Shown piece by piece: positions 9,077 to 21,245 of a DNA stretch of 64,000 nt (the first letter of the stretch is position 1; each line of letters starts with the position of its first letter). The translations under genes and the position numbers were made by a program. This stretch comes from JAUWKC01 sp035529895 (lineage in GTDB: Bacteria; Planctomycetota; Phycisphaerae; Sedimentisphaerales; Anaerobacaceae). The stretch is from the NCBI GenBank assembly GCA_035529895.1, contig DATKVV010000008.1, forward strand, positions 62,001-126,000. Direction: 5' to 3'. Below the pieces are notes generated by a model, which saw only the letters and a list, made by a program, of their open reading frames with translations, searched no databases and had not been told where the DNA came from.

Positions 9077-10489
9077 CTACTTTATTATTCTGATGGTGTC
9101 AGTTCCCTCGAAAACAGTACCGTCATTGAGCTTACCGCTGACCACCAGCGATACCGGGCTCTCCTCGACTTTTACCATTTCCTGGACTTGTGCGCGGTCG
9201 AATTTGACCAGCAGTTTGCCCGCGTATTTGTCGGTCACACTCCATGCGGCGCTGAGCTTTCCGTTCAACGTGATGGCCGACAAGTCTACATTGGTAATAT
9301 CATAGGTATCCGCAAGCGTGATGCGGCAGCTTATCCATTTCCCGTTGCTTTTCAGATTAAGAGTTTCGGGCTCTATCTCCACGGTAGCAGAGATTGCAAC
9401 CGCATACTCGTAAGCTCCGATGTCCACAACCGTACCCGATACCCGTGCACTTCCCTCGATATCCGTTTCGCCGGGTCCTGCCGCGAAGGTTGGGTCGCCT
9501 GCGTTAATACACGGCGAGTCGTTAAGCAAATGGTAGTCTCCACCCGTACGCACATTCTGGCTGTTGAGGTAGCCGATGTCGACAAAGCACGGGTCGGCGT
9601 TCATGTTGCCGGCGCCCCATGTTATGGCGCAATTGCCGGAGCATACCACATTGTCATCAGGGTTTTCAATGTCGCAGTATGCTACTTGGACGGAGGCGCC
9701 TGCCGCCAGGTTGCCGATAAGCATTTCCGACGCGTAATTTGCATCATTTGCCCAGAGTATGCTGTTATATACCGCCAGACCGTTCGAGTCGTAGCAGTAA
9801 ATGCCCCCGGCCGACGTGGAAGCAGCGTTTCCGCTGATAGTGCAATTGCTGACGACCGGCTTGTTGCCCGGTTTGTGGCTGTAAAGTGAGCCGCCGTAGG
9901 ACGCGAAGTTTCCGCTTATCACGCAACTGCGCATCGTCGGACTTCCGCCGTTGCAGTACACTCCTCCGCCATAAACCAACGCAGAGTTTTCTTTGATCTG
10001 GCAGTTAGTAATTTCAGGGTAACTTTGGCCGTTCGTGCTCGCGATTCCACCACCAAAGGTTGCCGAGTTTCCGACAATGACACAGTTCGAAATCGTGGGA
10101 CCGCTGTTCAAACAGAGAATTCCACCGCCTACCACTCCCCATCCGTCAATAATAGTAATGCCCGCCAATTTTGACTCGGTACTTTCCCCTGTCTTGAAAA
10201 CCACGCCGGGCCCTTTGTGCTCGCAGTCAATAACGGTGCCGCTTACCACCTGACCATTCGCAGGGTCGGTGCTCCGGACCGTGATCTTCTTGCCCTTGAA
10301 GTCTATATTATAGTTCTCAGGACCATAATATCTACCGGGCATGAGCACAACAGTATCCCCATCCTCACAGGCGTTGATGGCTTTCTGAATGGTGTTGCAG
10401 TCGTCCGGCACCACATAGCTGGCTGCCGGTGCCGAAGTGGCGAGCAAACCAACAACAAGACAACAAATTGTAATTTTCATGGCTTTCAT
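9077..10489 (-). CDS. Secreted right-handed beta-helix protein
   Basis: About 470 residues. A signal peptide (MKITICCLVVGLLATSAPAA) leads into a typical parallel beta-helix beginning with the N-terminal capping pattern DDCNTIQKAINACEDGDTV, then serial coils with repeated ISNCVI/ITNCQI-type rungs and GGG turns up to about residue 310, including a segment resembling choice-of-anchor/NosD-like repeats. The C-terminal ~110 residues form a separate beta domain. The fold is shared with polysaccharide lyases and pectinases, but no catalytic site is evident. The start is ATG 10489 or 10480; both follow a G-rich ribosome site. The gene stands alone and ends at a strong terminator. Substrate unknown. 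Confidence 0.85.
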   Translation of the reverse strand: MKAMKITICCLVVGLLATSAPAASYVVPDDCNTIQKAINACEDGDTVVLMPGRYYGPENYNIDFKGKKITVRSTDPANGQVVSGTVIDCEHKGPGVVFKTGESTESKLAGITIIDGWGVVGGGILCLNSGPTISNCVIVGNSATFGGGIASTNGQSYPEITNCQIKENSALVYGGGVYCNGGSPTMRSCVISGNFASYGGSLYSHKPGNKPVVSNCTISGNAASTSAGGIYCYDSNGLAVYNSILWANDANYASEMLIGNLAAGASVQVAYCDIENPDDNVVCSGNCAITWGAGNMNADPCFVDIGYLNSQNVRTGGDYHLLNDSPCINAGDPTFAAGPGETDIEGSARVSGTVVDIGAYEYAVAISATVEIEPETLNLKSNGKWISCRITLADTYDITNVDLSAITLNGKLSAAWSVTDKYAGKLLVKFDRAQVQEMVKVEESPVSLVVSGKLNDGTVFEGTDTIRIIK

Positions 10490-10659
10490 CTTCCCCCCCG
10501 GAAAACAAGCCGGCAAAGTAATGTTACAGAACTTCTACAAGCCCAATCAAAGTATAAGAAATGATTCGCATCGATGCAAAACAGCCGCATATAAAGTGGA
10601 ATATTCACTGTAGTCCCGGCACGTCCTATAATCAAACCCTGTAACGAATGGCCGGCCAA

Positions 10660-11532
10660 CTATGAGGTATGTTCTTGTTCAGCCCTGTATGAGCTGCGAG
10701 CAAAGGGGGAGGAATGCACCCAATTAAACCCCAACGCAACAGCTTTTTCCTTCCAACAGTCGAACTTAGCGGGTGTGACATATTCAACAACTTCAATCGC
10801 ATCTTTCGACGGTTTGAGGTATTGACCGATTGTGATTCTGTCGCAGCCCACATTTCGCAGGTCTTTTAGGACCTGCTCGACCTGCGTATCCGTTTCCCCC
10901 AAGCCGAGCATAATCGAAGATTTGGTCCGAATACCGTCATAGCTTTCCTTGGCCATTCCAAGCAGCTTCAGGGAAGCCCGATAATCGCCGCCGGCCCTGG
11001 CAACGGGGTAAAGGGAGGGCGCGGTTTCAACGTTGTGAGCAAATACAAAAGGAAGAGCGTCCCGTAAGATTTCAATCGCAACGCTCTGGCAGTTTCGAAA
11101 ATCGGGCGTTAGTATTTCAAACTTCGTATCCGGGCGCTGTTGCCTTACCTTATTAATGCAATCGCGGAAATGGCCGGCGCCTCCGTCCGGTAAATCATCA
11201 CGGTCCACACTTGTAATCACCAGGTACTTTAATCCCATCCGCCTTGCCAGCCTGGCGATTCTATCAGGCTCGGTCGGGTCGGGCGGCGCTGGTTTGCCCG
11301 TAGCGACCGAGCAAAACCCGCAATTTCGTGTGCAGACGTTGCCCAAAATCAACACGGTGGCAGTGCCCCTTTCCCAGCATTCGCCGCGATTCGGGCAGTT
11401 TGCGTTCTGGCATATTGTCTCGAGGCCCAGAGACCTCACTATGAAATCAGTGCGATTGAAGTTTTCGCCGGCCGGTAAAGGCCTTCGTAACCAGGAGGGT
11501 AACTTGCGCATCTTTTGGTCTGCACGTGCCAT
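10660..11532 (-). CDS. lipA: Lipoyl synthase
   Basis: A 290-residue radical SAM enzyme that inserts two sulfurs into protein-bound octanoyl groups. It shows both LipA iron-sulfur clusters: the auxiliary cluster cysteines in CQNANCPNRGEC and the radical SAM CxxxCxxC in CTRNCGFC, plus the C-terminal RSSYRAE motif that ligates the auxiliary cluster. Length is normal for the family. It starts 15 bases after the stop of lipB, the transferase that supplies its substrate, so the two form the standard lipoate assembly pair on one transcript, probably continuing from the GH127 gene upstream. Confidence 0.98.
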   Translation of the reverse strand: MARADQKMRKLPSWLRRPLPAGENFNRTDFIVRSLGLETICQNANCPNRGECWERGTATVLILGNVCTRNCGFCSVATGKPAPPDPTEPDRIARLARRMGLKYLVITSVDRDDLPDGGAGHFRDCINKVRQQRPDTKFEILTPDFRNCQSVAIEILRDALPFVFAHNVETAPSLYPVARAGGDYRASLKLLGMAKESYDGIRTKSSIMLGLGETDTQVEQVLKDLRNVGCDRITIGQYLKPSKDAIEVVEYVTPAKFDCWKEKAVALGFNWVHSSPFARSSYRAEQEHTS

Positions 11533-11547
11533 CTCGTACCCCCGTTT

Positions 11548-12207
11548 TTAGCAAAAGCGGCTTAGCAGAAGCACGGCTAAAATCTCTTTCGCCTTGTCCA
11601 TAGAGTGCTGGGTGCCGGTTTCTTTTAAGACCGAGGTCATTTCCACTCCGTCGAGGCCGCAAGGTATCAATAAATCGAAGATGCCCAGGTCATTTTGGAT
11701 GTTTATTGCCATACCGTGGTAAGTTACAAGCTTCGATACGCGCACGCCGATAGATGCAATCTTTCTCTCGCTTACCCACAGGCCCGGAAAACCTTTCCGC
11801 CTGTGACTGTAAACACCCAACCGCGCGAGCAGGTCGGCCCCCATTGCTTCCAGCTCTCTGATGTACTCACTGATTCCGAGACTAAAATCGGGCAAACGCA
11901 GAATCGGGTAAAAAACCAGTTGGCCGGGATTGTGGGCCGTTGTCCCGCCGCCCCTGCGTATTTGAACAACGTCGATTCCCTTTTTTGCCAGCTCGTCCTG
12001 ACTGGTGAGCAGCTTGTTTGCGTTTTGCCGCGCGCCGAGAGTAATAACCGCAGGATGCTCAACAAGCAGCACCGTATTGCCGGCCTCCCCCTGCCGTACT
12101 TTTTCGTGTAATTGATGCTGTAGCCGGAGCATTTCCCGGTAGTCGGCAAGTCCACAGTCGCGAATGGTCAAAGTGCTGGTGACAAGTTTTTCTGTCGCCG
12201 TATCCAT
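11548..12207 (-). CDS. lipB: Octanoyltransferase (lipoate biosynthesis)
   Basis: A 219-residue LipB: it moves octanoyl groups from acyl carrier protein to lipoyl domains of 2-oxoacid dehydrogenases and the glycine cleavage system. Family motifs are present in order: RRGGGTTAHNPGQLVFYPI, the catalytic lysine region RKIASIGV, HGMAINI, and the nucleophile Cys183 in IPCGLDGVEMTS. It lies 18 bases downstream of the GH127 gene and 15 bases upstream of lipA. Length and motifs match the family fully. Confidence 0.97.
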   Translation of the reverse strand: MDTATEKLVTSTLTIRDCGLADYREMLRLQHQLHEKVRQGEAGNTVLLVEHPAVITLGARQNANKLLTSQDELAKKGIDVVQIRRGGGTTAHNPGQLVFYPILRLPDFSLGISEYIRELEAMGADLLARLGVYSHRRKGFPGLWVSERKIASIGVRVSKLVTYHGMAINIQNDLGIFDLLIPCGLDGVEMTSVLKETGTQHSMDKAKEILAVLLLSRFC

Positions 12208-12225
12208 TGCTGCCTATTCTTTCCG

Positions 12226-15200
12226 TTACTTTGCCTGTATTCGCCAATATATCGCATAGCGCTGGCCGAACAGCTTGTGGAATGGGACCAGTGTCACGTC
12301 AGATGGTTTACCCGCGTCTGCCGTCTGAAACGTCAAAGGCTTTCCGGCCACCGGCTTAATCCACGCTTGAAGGTCCCCGGCGTCGGCAACGAAACTTGGC
12401 CCGGGGTCAACCTGATAATTGCGCAGGACGCCCTGGCTTGCGGCGTAAACAGTTTTCGGATTCAGGCCCTCGGTACCCAACCGGCCCGCCAAAACCAGCG
12501 GACCATACATAATCGCCGCAAGGCTTGGGTCGTCAGGCATTCGGTCCAGGTGCAGGCTCATTGGCATGTTAATTCTCACTTGGTCGCCGTCTTTCCACTT
12601 TCGGTTCAATGTTATGTAACTGCCAGGCTCATTATAAACTTTCGACTTTTTATTGTTAATCGTCACCGTTACCGGCTTTGTTGCCCAGTATGGAATCCGA
12701 ATGTTCAGAGCCAATTTGGTTCTGTCCCGGGTCTTGACAATTAGCGTCGTGCCTTCCTCTTCCGGAAAACCTGTTTCCTGTCGGATGCGAACGCCCTTTT
12801 CGGGCCAGTCCAATTCCGACGCGATGAACAAATTGACATACACGCCATTCTCATCGTGAAAGTAGATGCTGTCGCCGTATTTGGCATGATTCTCAATTCC
12901 TGTCCCCGTGCAGCACCAGAAGGAGTCATAAGGTGTATTGTATATCTTCCAGTATCCCGAGGCCAGCGGCACGAAATACATCATCATGCCTGTTTCGGGG
13001 TCCTGCGTGGACAATATACTGTTAAACAGCGCCCTCTCATAATAATCGGCGTACCGCACATCAGGATTCCAGCAGAACAGGTGACGCGTCAGTTTGAGCA
13101 TATTGTACGTACAGCAGGTTTCCTGCGTAGCCGGGCTGAGTTCCTTGGCGAGCACGTATGGCTCTGTTCGCCAGTGCTCGTGGTTGCTCGTGCCTCCGGT
13201 ACAGTATGAGCGGGCGTTTACCACCTGGTCCCAGAAGAACGTGGCGATGTTGTAATAGTATGGCTCACCCGTCAGTTCGAACTCACGGGCGGCCCCAATA
13301 ATCTTGGGGATTTGAGTGTTAACGTGCAGGCCCGTCAGCTTGTCCTCAAAATGCGCCAGCGGCTCAAATATCATCTGGTGGTCAAACCGCCTCGCAGTTG
13401 CCAGGTGGTCCGGATTCCTCGTAATCGCATAAAGGTTGCACAGTACCTCATTCATACCGCCGAATTCGACCTCGAGCATTCGCTGGGTCTGCTCTTGGTT
13501 TATATTATCAAGGTGCGTCTTCGTCCACGCCGCCATACCTTTGGCTGTTTCCAGCGCCTGCTGGTTGCCGCAGTGGCTGTACATGTCAAGCAGGCCTGCA
13601 ACTATCTTGTGGTATGTGTACCAGGGGGCCCACCAGCCGCCTGTTCCGTATATCACTCTCTTGATACCTTCCTCCGGAAAACCCCCGAGATAGCCATTGC
13701 CGAGGACCTTCTGGCATTTTGCCAGCTCGGCCACGATTGCGTCCGCCTTGGCCTTTAGCCTCTCATCGCCGGTGCTGGCGTACATCAGGGCGCAGGCCGA
13801 AAGGTAATGCCCCATCGTGTGGCCGCGAAGCTCGCGTTTTTCCCATCCGCCGAGAGGCTCCGCCGAAGAAGGCAGGCCTGCCGTGACCCGGAACGTATGC
13901 AGCAGCCGGTCGGAATCCAAATCATAAAGATATTTACGGTCTAATTCCATCGCCCTCTTGAACGGCCCATCCAGCAGCCGAACCTGCTTTAGGTCAAAGG
14001 CAAAACATGCGGGGCTTTTCGGCAGGGACGGCGTCACGGGCAATTGCGACTTGTGCAGCTTTAACAGGTCGTCTTCAAGCTTTGCCAGCTTCTCAATCGC
14101 CGCAGAATCGCCCGCTCTGGCGCCGGCCAGAAGTTTATTGGCGGTATTCTGTAAGGATTCCAGTCTGGTCTTATAGTCCTTTAATTGAGCATCGTCTTTC
14201 TTTTCTGTGAACTTGCCCCGCACGTAGGTGAACTGGTTTGTCGCCAGCCGAAGCTTCGCTTCGGCGCTCTTGATTGAGTCATCACAAGACCTCGAACGGT
14301 AATAGACTTCTCGCACTTGCTGGAGCTGGTCCGGCGTTTTGACATTCACGGCGGCCTGCCCGGCCTGTGCGGGCAGCGAGCCTATGTCTCTGGTTGCCTT
14401 TGCATAGCGGCCGGCCAGAGCCGCCAGGTCGGCAGGGTCGCAGTCTTTGTCCCAGATATTGTCTTCCCGCTCCCATTTCATCTGGCGCCGGGCTGTCTGG
14501 TCGCTGAAATCTCGTCCCAACAAATTAAACAGCTCTTCACCTCGCTGTAATCTCACTCCGCCTGCAGGATGCATTGAGAAGTAAAACGCATGGGCGGCTG
14601 CCCTGTTATTGACCTTTATGAGCAGCTTATTGTCGCCGACCTTAAAGTTCAGGTTTACCACGTCCTGGTCGGGAGCGGCTTGTCGGCCGATGTCTTTGGC
14701 CAGAACCCTTTCCCCGTTGAACCAGACCTGGATACCGTCGTTACTGCCCAGATAAACAGGTAGAGTCGTGTCTTGAGGCGATGCGATATTTCTGAACATG
14801 TAGTCTGCCACAATCTTGCCTTCGCCGGATTTGCCGTCGCCGGAAAGACTGTGAATTACCCCATCCTGCCACTGCCTTTTCGTCCATTTCAATTTGCCGT
14901 CTCTGTATGTTTTGTCGAGGTTGATTTTTCGTTCAGGCTCAAACACCACGCCATACGGGTCGGCGTTCGGGCTGCTGAAAGGCCCTATCGAGTACCACGG
15001 ACCCAACTGAATGCCAAGCTCTTTAAGCCGCGCAGTCTGCTCAGACAGTTCCTGCGCTTCGAATTCCACCAGTGCCTGACGCGAGGCCCGCATGGACTCC
15101 TGCCAGGTGTTTTTTTTCACGTAGTACGGCGGGTCTGCGGCCTCAGCCGCCGAACACGCCAAAATCGTCCGCAATAAAATGCCGACGGAGAACAGAGAGA

Positions 15201-15234
15201 AAACATGCCTTTCTGTGCTGAACTGTCTTTCCAT
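12226..15234 (-). CDS. GH127-family secreted glycosidase (beta-L-arabinofuranosidase-like)
   Basis: A 1002-residue exported enzyme. The signal peptide ends near ACSAAEA; residues about 60-220 form a PA14/galactose-binding-like module; a coiled linker follows (about 260-400); the catalytic (alpha/alpha)6 domain covers about 408-1000. The zinc/nucleophile pattern of GH127 is visible: Glu705 and Cys707 in ETCC, Cys774-Cys775 in FWCCTGTG, with Glu686 in HEHW as likely acid/base by analogy with the bifidobacterial HypBA1 enzyme. It probably releases L-arabinofuranose or a related sugar from plant or glycoprotein glycans. Start ATG 15234 has AAAGGA at good spacing. It is followed directly by lipB, an odd neighbour. 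The exact linkage specificity cannot be read from sequence. Confidence 0.92.
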   Translation of the reverse strand: MERQFSTERHVFSLFSVGILLRTILACSAAEAADPPYYVKKNTWQESMRASRQALVEFEAQELSEQTARLKELGIQLGPWYSIGPFSSPNADPYGVVFEPERKINLDKTYRDGKLKWTKRQWQDGVIHSLSGDGKSGEGKIVADYMFRNIASPQDTTLPVYLGSNDGIQVWFNGERVLAKDIGRQAAPDQDVVNLNFKVGDNKLLIKVNNRAAAHAFYFSMHPAGGVRLQRGEELFNLLGRDFSDQTARRQMKWEREDNIWDKDCDPADLAALAGRYAKATRDIGSLPAQAGQAAVNVKTPDQLQQVREVYYRSRSCDDSIKSAEAKLRLATNQFTYVRGKFTEKKDDAQLKDYKTRLESLQNTANKLLAGARAGDSAAIEKLAKLEDDLLKLHKSQLPVTPSLPKSPACFAFDLKQVRLLDGPFKRAMELDRKYLYDLDSDRLLHTFRVTAGLPSSAEPLGGWEKRELRGHTMGHYLSACALMYASTGDERLKAKADAIVAELAKCQKVLGNGYLGGFPEEGIKRVIYGTGGWWAPWYTYHKIVAGLLDMYSHCGNQQALETAKGMAAWTKTHLDNINQEQTQRMLEVEFGGMNEVLCNLYAITRNPDHLATARRFDHQMIFEPLAHFEDKLTGLHVNTQIPKIIGAAREFELTGEPYYYNIATFFWDQVVNARSYCTGGTSNHEHWRTEPYVLAKELSPATQETCCTYNMLKLTRHLFCWNPDVRYADYYERALFNSILSTQDPETGMMMYFVPLASGYWKIYNTPYDSFWCCTGTGIENHAKYGDSIYFHDENGVYVNLFIASELDWPEKGVRIRQETGFPEEEGTTLIVKTRDRTKLALNIRIPYWATKPVTVTINNKKSKVYNEPGSYITLNRKWKDGDQVRINMPMSLHLDRMPDDPSLAAIMYGPLVLAGRLGTEGLNPKTVYAASQGVLRNYQVDPGPSFVADAGDLQAWIKPVAGKPLTFQTADAGKPSDVTLVPFHKLFGQRYAIYWRIQAK

Positions 15235-15514
15235 TTCACGTCCTTTCTTTGTCTCAAAATCGTCTCCGACAGCGCGCTTTCAACAGGCCAGTAATATAGC
15301 AGAAAACCTGGATAACTCAATGCACCTGTTATCCCGCCCCCGTACTACGTGCGGGTCTTGTCCCAGATTCTTTACACACCAAAGCCGGCCGCGATGGTAT
15401 GATAATTCGGGACGCATCTGAACACAGCAGGGCAAATGCCTGAAGAGGAAGGCACTAACGCTGCGCCGGTCAGCCTGCTGAAGGGTACGGTGGGCAATAA
15501 TCGAGCCATATCAG

Positions 15515-16303
15515 TTATTTGGCGATGGTGGTGTGAGCAGCGTCGAACATTCTCACGCCGCCGGATTCCAATTGGAGGATGAGGCCCTTCTCGGGGTCTA
15601 CCCCGATACAATTGCCTGTGAACCTTCTGCGGTTAAAAACAAGCGTTACTCTCTGGCCCAGAAGGACGCTCAGATTGCGCCATCGGTCGATCACTTTCTT
15701 TGGGCTTTTCTCAGCCGCTTCGAGCCAGTGGTCCATCGAAGTGAGCAGCCGCTTTGCCAGTGAAATGCGGTCGCATTTTGTCCGGCTCTCAACGTCAATG
15801 CTCGTTGCACTCGTTCGTAATTCAGCAGGGAACGAATCCTTCCTCTGGTGGCAGTTTATCCCCATACCAACAATATAAACGATGTTGCCTTTGTATTTCT
15901 TTGATTCGAGCAGGATGCCGGCGACTTTCTTGTCCTTTAGTCTTACGTCATTCGGCCATTTGATCTTCGCTTCACTGCGGGCCACTTTGCCTATGGCCTC
16001 AGCAACGGCTACGGCGCAGGTGAGCGCGAGCAGCTCAGCGCTGCAACCGCAATGAGTCAAAACAATAGAGCAAAGAATGCTGTCCGCCCTGCCGGTGAGC
16101 CATTTACTGCCCCCCCTGCCTCTGCCGGCGCTCTGCTGTTCAGCAAAAACCGCAAGGCCGTCATTCGCCGGGTTCTTTGCGTACTCAGCGGCAATATCAT
16201 TCGTGCTTGAGGTGGTGCTGTATACGAGAATTTTTCGGGCGATGAGCTTGGTTCTTAGATTCGTCCCTATCTTGTCCGGGTCAAGCAGGTCGGTTTGAGG
16301 CAT
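15515..16303 (-). CDS. birA: Biotin-[acetyl-CoA-carboxylase] ligase
   Basis: A 262-residue biotin protein ligase that activates biotin with ATP and attaches it to biotin carboxyl carrier proteins. The diagnostic biotinyl-AMP loop (QQSAGRGRGGSKW) and the KWPNDV motif are present, followed by GILLES and VGMGINC. There is no N-terminal helix-turn-helix, so this is the short enzyme-only form rather than the repressor form. It lies eight bases downstream of nadC, in a uvrB-nadC-birA series. The 280 bases downstream of it (15235-15514) show no gene. Confidence 0.96.
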   Translation of the reverse strand: MPQTDLLDPDKIGTNLRTKLIARKILVYSTTSSTNDIAAEYAKNPANDGLAVFAEQQSAGRGRGGSKWLTGRADSILCSIVLTHCGCSAELLALTCAVAVAEAIGKVARSEAKIKWPNDVRLKDKKVAGILLESKKYKGNIVYIVGMGINCHQRKDSFPAELRTSATSIDVESRTKCDRISLAKRLLTSMDHWLEAAEKSPKKVIDRWRNLSVLLGQRVTLVFNRRRFTGNCIGVDPEKGLILQLESGGVRMFDAAHTTIAK

Positions 16304-16311
16304 AGTCTTTG

Positions 16312-17180
16312 TTACCTGTCGAGCCCAATGTCAACGGCTCTTGCCGAGTGGGTAATCTCACCTACCGCGATTCTATCTATCCCGCACTGGGCAATGGCCG
16401 AGACATTGTTGAGCGTAATGTTTCCCGAAGCTTCGAGCAGCGGCCTTTTGCCTTTGCCGCGCATTTCGTTCCGCATATCCACAGCATGCTTCAACTGCCA
16501 CTGGCCCATGTTGTCGAGCAGAACTATATCAATACCGGGGATTTTTAGCACGTGATTGAGCTGGTCGTCAACGTGGTCCACCTCGACCGCAACAAACTTC
16601 GCGCCTTTTACCTTTTTAGCCTCCTCGACAATTTTTTTCAGCTTCGGGTAGAAATCTCGGCCGAGCTGCGCCAAGTGGTTGTCCTTAATCAGGATGCCGT
16701 CATACAATCCTATGCGGTGATTGTGTCCCCCGCCGCAGCGAACGGCGTACTTCTCGATGATTCGCCAGGCCGGTGTGGTCTTTCTCGTATCGTAAATCTT
16801 GGCCTTGGTGCCCTGAACCGCGCGGACATACTTGCGGGTCGTTGTTGCTATTCCGCTGAGCTTTTGAAGGAAATTCAATGTAACCCGCTCGGCGCTGAGC
16901 ATGGAGCGCAACGGCCCTTCAATCGCCCCGATTCTGCACCCGACGTAAGCCAGCTCGCCGTCATTTACCAATATCTTTAACTTCAGCCTTTCATCGTAAT
17001 ACTTGAGGACCTCTTTGACTACGACCATTCCGCATACGACTATTTCCTCGCGCGAAACAATGTCTGCCTTGGCCGGGGTGTCGTCCTTGAACAGAAGCTC
17101 GGTGGTCATATCGCCTTCGCCGAGGTCTTCTTCAATTGCCATCCGAATCAACGGTCGCACCAGCTCAATTTTCAATTCTT

Positions 17181-17184
<4 letters not shown>
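16312..17184 (-). CDS. nadC: Nicotinate-nucleotide pyrophosphorylase (carboxylating)
   Basis: A 290-residue quinolinate phosphoribosyltransferase, converting quinolinate and PRPP to nicotinate mononucleotide in de novo NAD synthesis. Visible motifs include EDLGEGDMTTE at the N-terminus, the RVTLNFLQKLSGIAT helix, the DTRKTTPAWR phosphate/quinolinate loop, HNHRIGLYDGILIKDNH, and the C-terminal EASGNITLNN and GVDRI-like (GIDRIAVG) phosphate-binding loops. The start codon overlaps the uvrB stop by four bases, so translation is probably coupled. No nadA or nadB is in the window. Confidence 0.97.
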
Positions 17185-19199
<2,015 letters not shown>

Positions 19200-19449
19200 C
19201 CGTCAGCCCTGTACTACCCTTCTTGCGCGTGTACGTACTTTCCCAAGCAACTCATTGTACGGTCAAATCCGGCAAAACTCAACAACCAACCAAAGCCGCG
19301 AAAGGCAAATCCAACGCAAAAAACTGCTGATAGCCACAACGCGAACATATTTTTTGCTCTCGGCGGTTGACTTTTCGGGGTCAATAAGTCAAAATCACTG
19401 CTTTCGTTCGTGCCTAAATCTCGAATGTTTAGCTTGGAAGGAGACAATA

Positions 19450-21081
19450 ATGTTTAATGGTATTTTTCATATCCCGCAGCCTAAAAATGAGCACTGCTTT
19501 CAGTACACACCCGGCAGTCCCGAGCGTGCGGAATTGTCCGCCAAACTCAAAGAAATGCTTGCCCGGCAGGTTGATGTGCCGATGATTATCGATGGAGAAG
19601 AAGTCCGCAACGGCAAACTTGCAGATATCCGCTGCCCACACGACCATCAGCACGTCCTTGGCACATATCACCAGGCCGATGCCGAGTATGCCATAAAGGC
19701 CGTCGATGCCGCCCAGAAAGCCAAGCGGCAATGGGGCCGAATGCCCTGGGAATCAAGGGCCGTCGTCCTGCTAAAGGCTGCTGAGCTGCTCTCCGGCAAG
19801 TACCGCTCCACACTCAACGCCGCCACAATGCTCAATATGAGCAAGACCCCCCACCAGGCTGAAATCGACTCCGCTTGTGAGCTGATTGATTTCTGGCGAT
19901 TCAACCCTCACTTTATGGAGGAAGTTTACGGCGACCAGCCCATGTCCACGCCGGGTGTGCTCAACTATATGGAGCACCGGCCGCTCGATGGATTTGTCCT
20001 CGCACTGACACCATTCAATTTTACATCCATAGCAGGAAACCTGCCCACCGCTCCGGCCCTCATGGGCAACACCGTCGTCTGGAAACCCGCATCGGCGGCC
20101 GTCCTTCCCGCCTACTTTATAATGAAGATTCTCGCAGAAGCTGGCATGCCGCCCGGCGTCATCAATATGGTCCCCGGGCCAGGACCGGTTGTCGCCCCGC
20201 CGGCCCTCGACGACGTCAGGCTCGGCGGCATTCACTTCACCGGAAGCACGTACGTCTTTTCCACAATCTGGCTGGCGGTCGGCTCAGATATCCGCAAATA
20301 CGTTTCTTATCCGCGAATCGTCGGCGAGACCGGCGGCAAAAACTTCATTTTCGTCCACGCCAGTGCCGATATCGATGTGCTCGTCGCGGCCACGGTTCGC
20401 GGCGCCTTCGAGTATCAGGGCCAGAAATGCTCGGCCGCCTCCCGAATGTATGTTCCCGATTCAATGTGGCCCAGGCTCAAAGACCGCCTGCTCAGCGAAA
20501 TCCGCGAGGTTAAGATGGGCGACGTGACCGACTTTAGAAACTTTATGGGCGCCGTCATCGACGAAAAGGCCTTTGAGACAATCACCGGCTACATCGAATA
20601 TGCCAAAAGCTCGCCCGATATGGAAATTATCATAGGCGGCGGCAGCGACAGCTCAAAAGGCTATTTTATCGAGCCGACCATCGTAGTAAGCAAGGACCCG
20701 AAGTCGAAGCTGATGGTCGAGGAGGTTTTTGGGCCGGTGATGACCCTGTACGTATACCCCGAGAAAGAATATGACCAAACCCTTCAGTTGTGTGACCAGA
20801 CGTCGCCGTATGCGCTCACCGGCTCGATATTCGGCCTGGACCGCGGCGCAATTGTCAAGGCGATGGATGTGCTGCGTCACGCCGCCGGCAACTTTTACGT
20901 TAATGACAAGCCCACCGGCGCCGTCGTAGGCCAGCAGCCCTTCGGCGGGACGCGGGCATCGGGCACAAATGACAAGGCCGGAAGCTGGCTCAATCTCGAA
21001 AGATGGGTATCACCACGCGCCATTAAGGAGACCTTCCTGCCGCCCAGAAACTTCCGTTACCCATATATGCAGGAAAAATAG
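19450..21081 (+). CDS. pruA: L-glutamate gamma-semialdehyde (1-pyrroline-5-carboxylate) dehydrogenase
   Basis: A 543-residue aldehyde dehydrogenase of the P5C dehydrogenase branch, oxidising glutamate semialdehyde to glutamate with NAD in proline/arginine breakdown. The long N-terminus typical of this subfamily (YTPGSPERAELSAKLKEM) distinguishes it from ordinary ALDHs. The catalytic Cys327 lies in YQGQKCSAASRMY and the general-base Glu293 in GETGGKN; the C-terminus has PFGGTRASGTNDKAGS. The frame is open from 18970, but ATG 19450 has a strong GGAAGGAG site and gives the family N-terminus; the earlier part is antisense to uvrB. No proline dehydrogenase domain is fused and no putA is adjacent. 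A strong terminator follows. Confidence 0.95.
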   Translation: MFNGIFHIPQPKNEHCFQYTPGSPERAELSAKLKEMLARQVDVPMIIDGEEVRNGKLADIRCPHDHQHVLGTYHQADAEYAIKAVDAAQKAKRQWGRMPWESRAVVLLKAAELLSGKYRSTLNAATMLNMSKTPHQAEIDSACELIDFWRFNPHFMEEVYGDQPMSTPGVLNYMEHRPLDGFVLALTPFNFTSIAGNLPTAPALMGNTVVWKPASAAVLPAYFIMKILAEAGMPPGVINMVPGPGPVVAPPALDDVRLGGIHFTGSTYVFSTIWLAVGSDIRKYVSYPRIVGETGGKNFIFVHASADIDVLVAATVRGAFEYQGQKCSAASRMYVPDSMWPRLKDRLLSEIREVKMGDVTDFRNFMGAVIDEKAFETITGYIEYAKSSPDMEIIIGGGSDSSKGYFIEPTIVVSKDPKSKLMVEEVFGPVMTLYVYPEKEYDQTLQLCDQTSPYALTGSIFGLDRGAIVKAMDVLRHAAGNFYVNDKPTGAVVGQQPFGGTRASGTNDKAGSWLNLERWVSPRAIKETFLPPRNFRYPYMQEK

Positions 21082-21113
21082 CTTCACCCCCGCCAAAGGA
21101 TTTATGATACGTT

Positions 21114-21157
21114 CGGAGATGCCGAGAACAGCCTTTTTGGCATCTCCGGTTTGTTTT
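21114..21157 (+). terminator. Rho-independent terminator after the P5C dehydrogenase gene
   Basis: CGGAGATGCC (21114-21123) pairs perfectly with GGCATCTCCG (21139-21148), giving a 10-bp stem, followed by GTTTGTTTT. It lies 33 bases after the stop of the dehydrogenase gene. Confidence 0.9.
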
Positions 21158-21245
21158 AGCCCTGGGCCGCATTTTTTCTGTTTGATTGGTCCCCGGTCTG
21201 AGGATTTCGAGAAGCCCACCCGTAGGGATCTGCGCTTCGCTTCGA

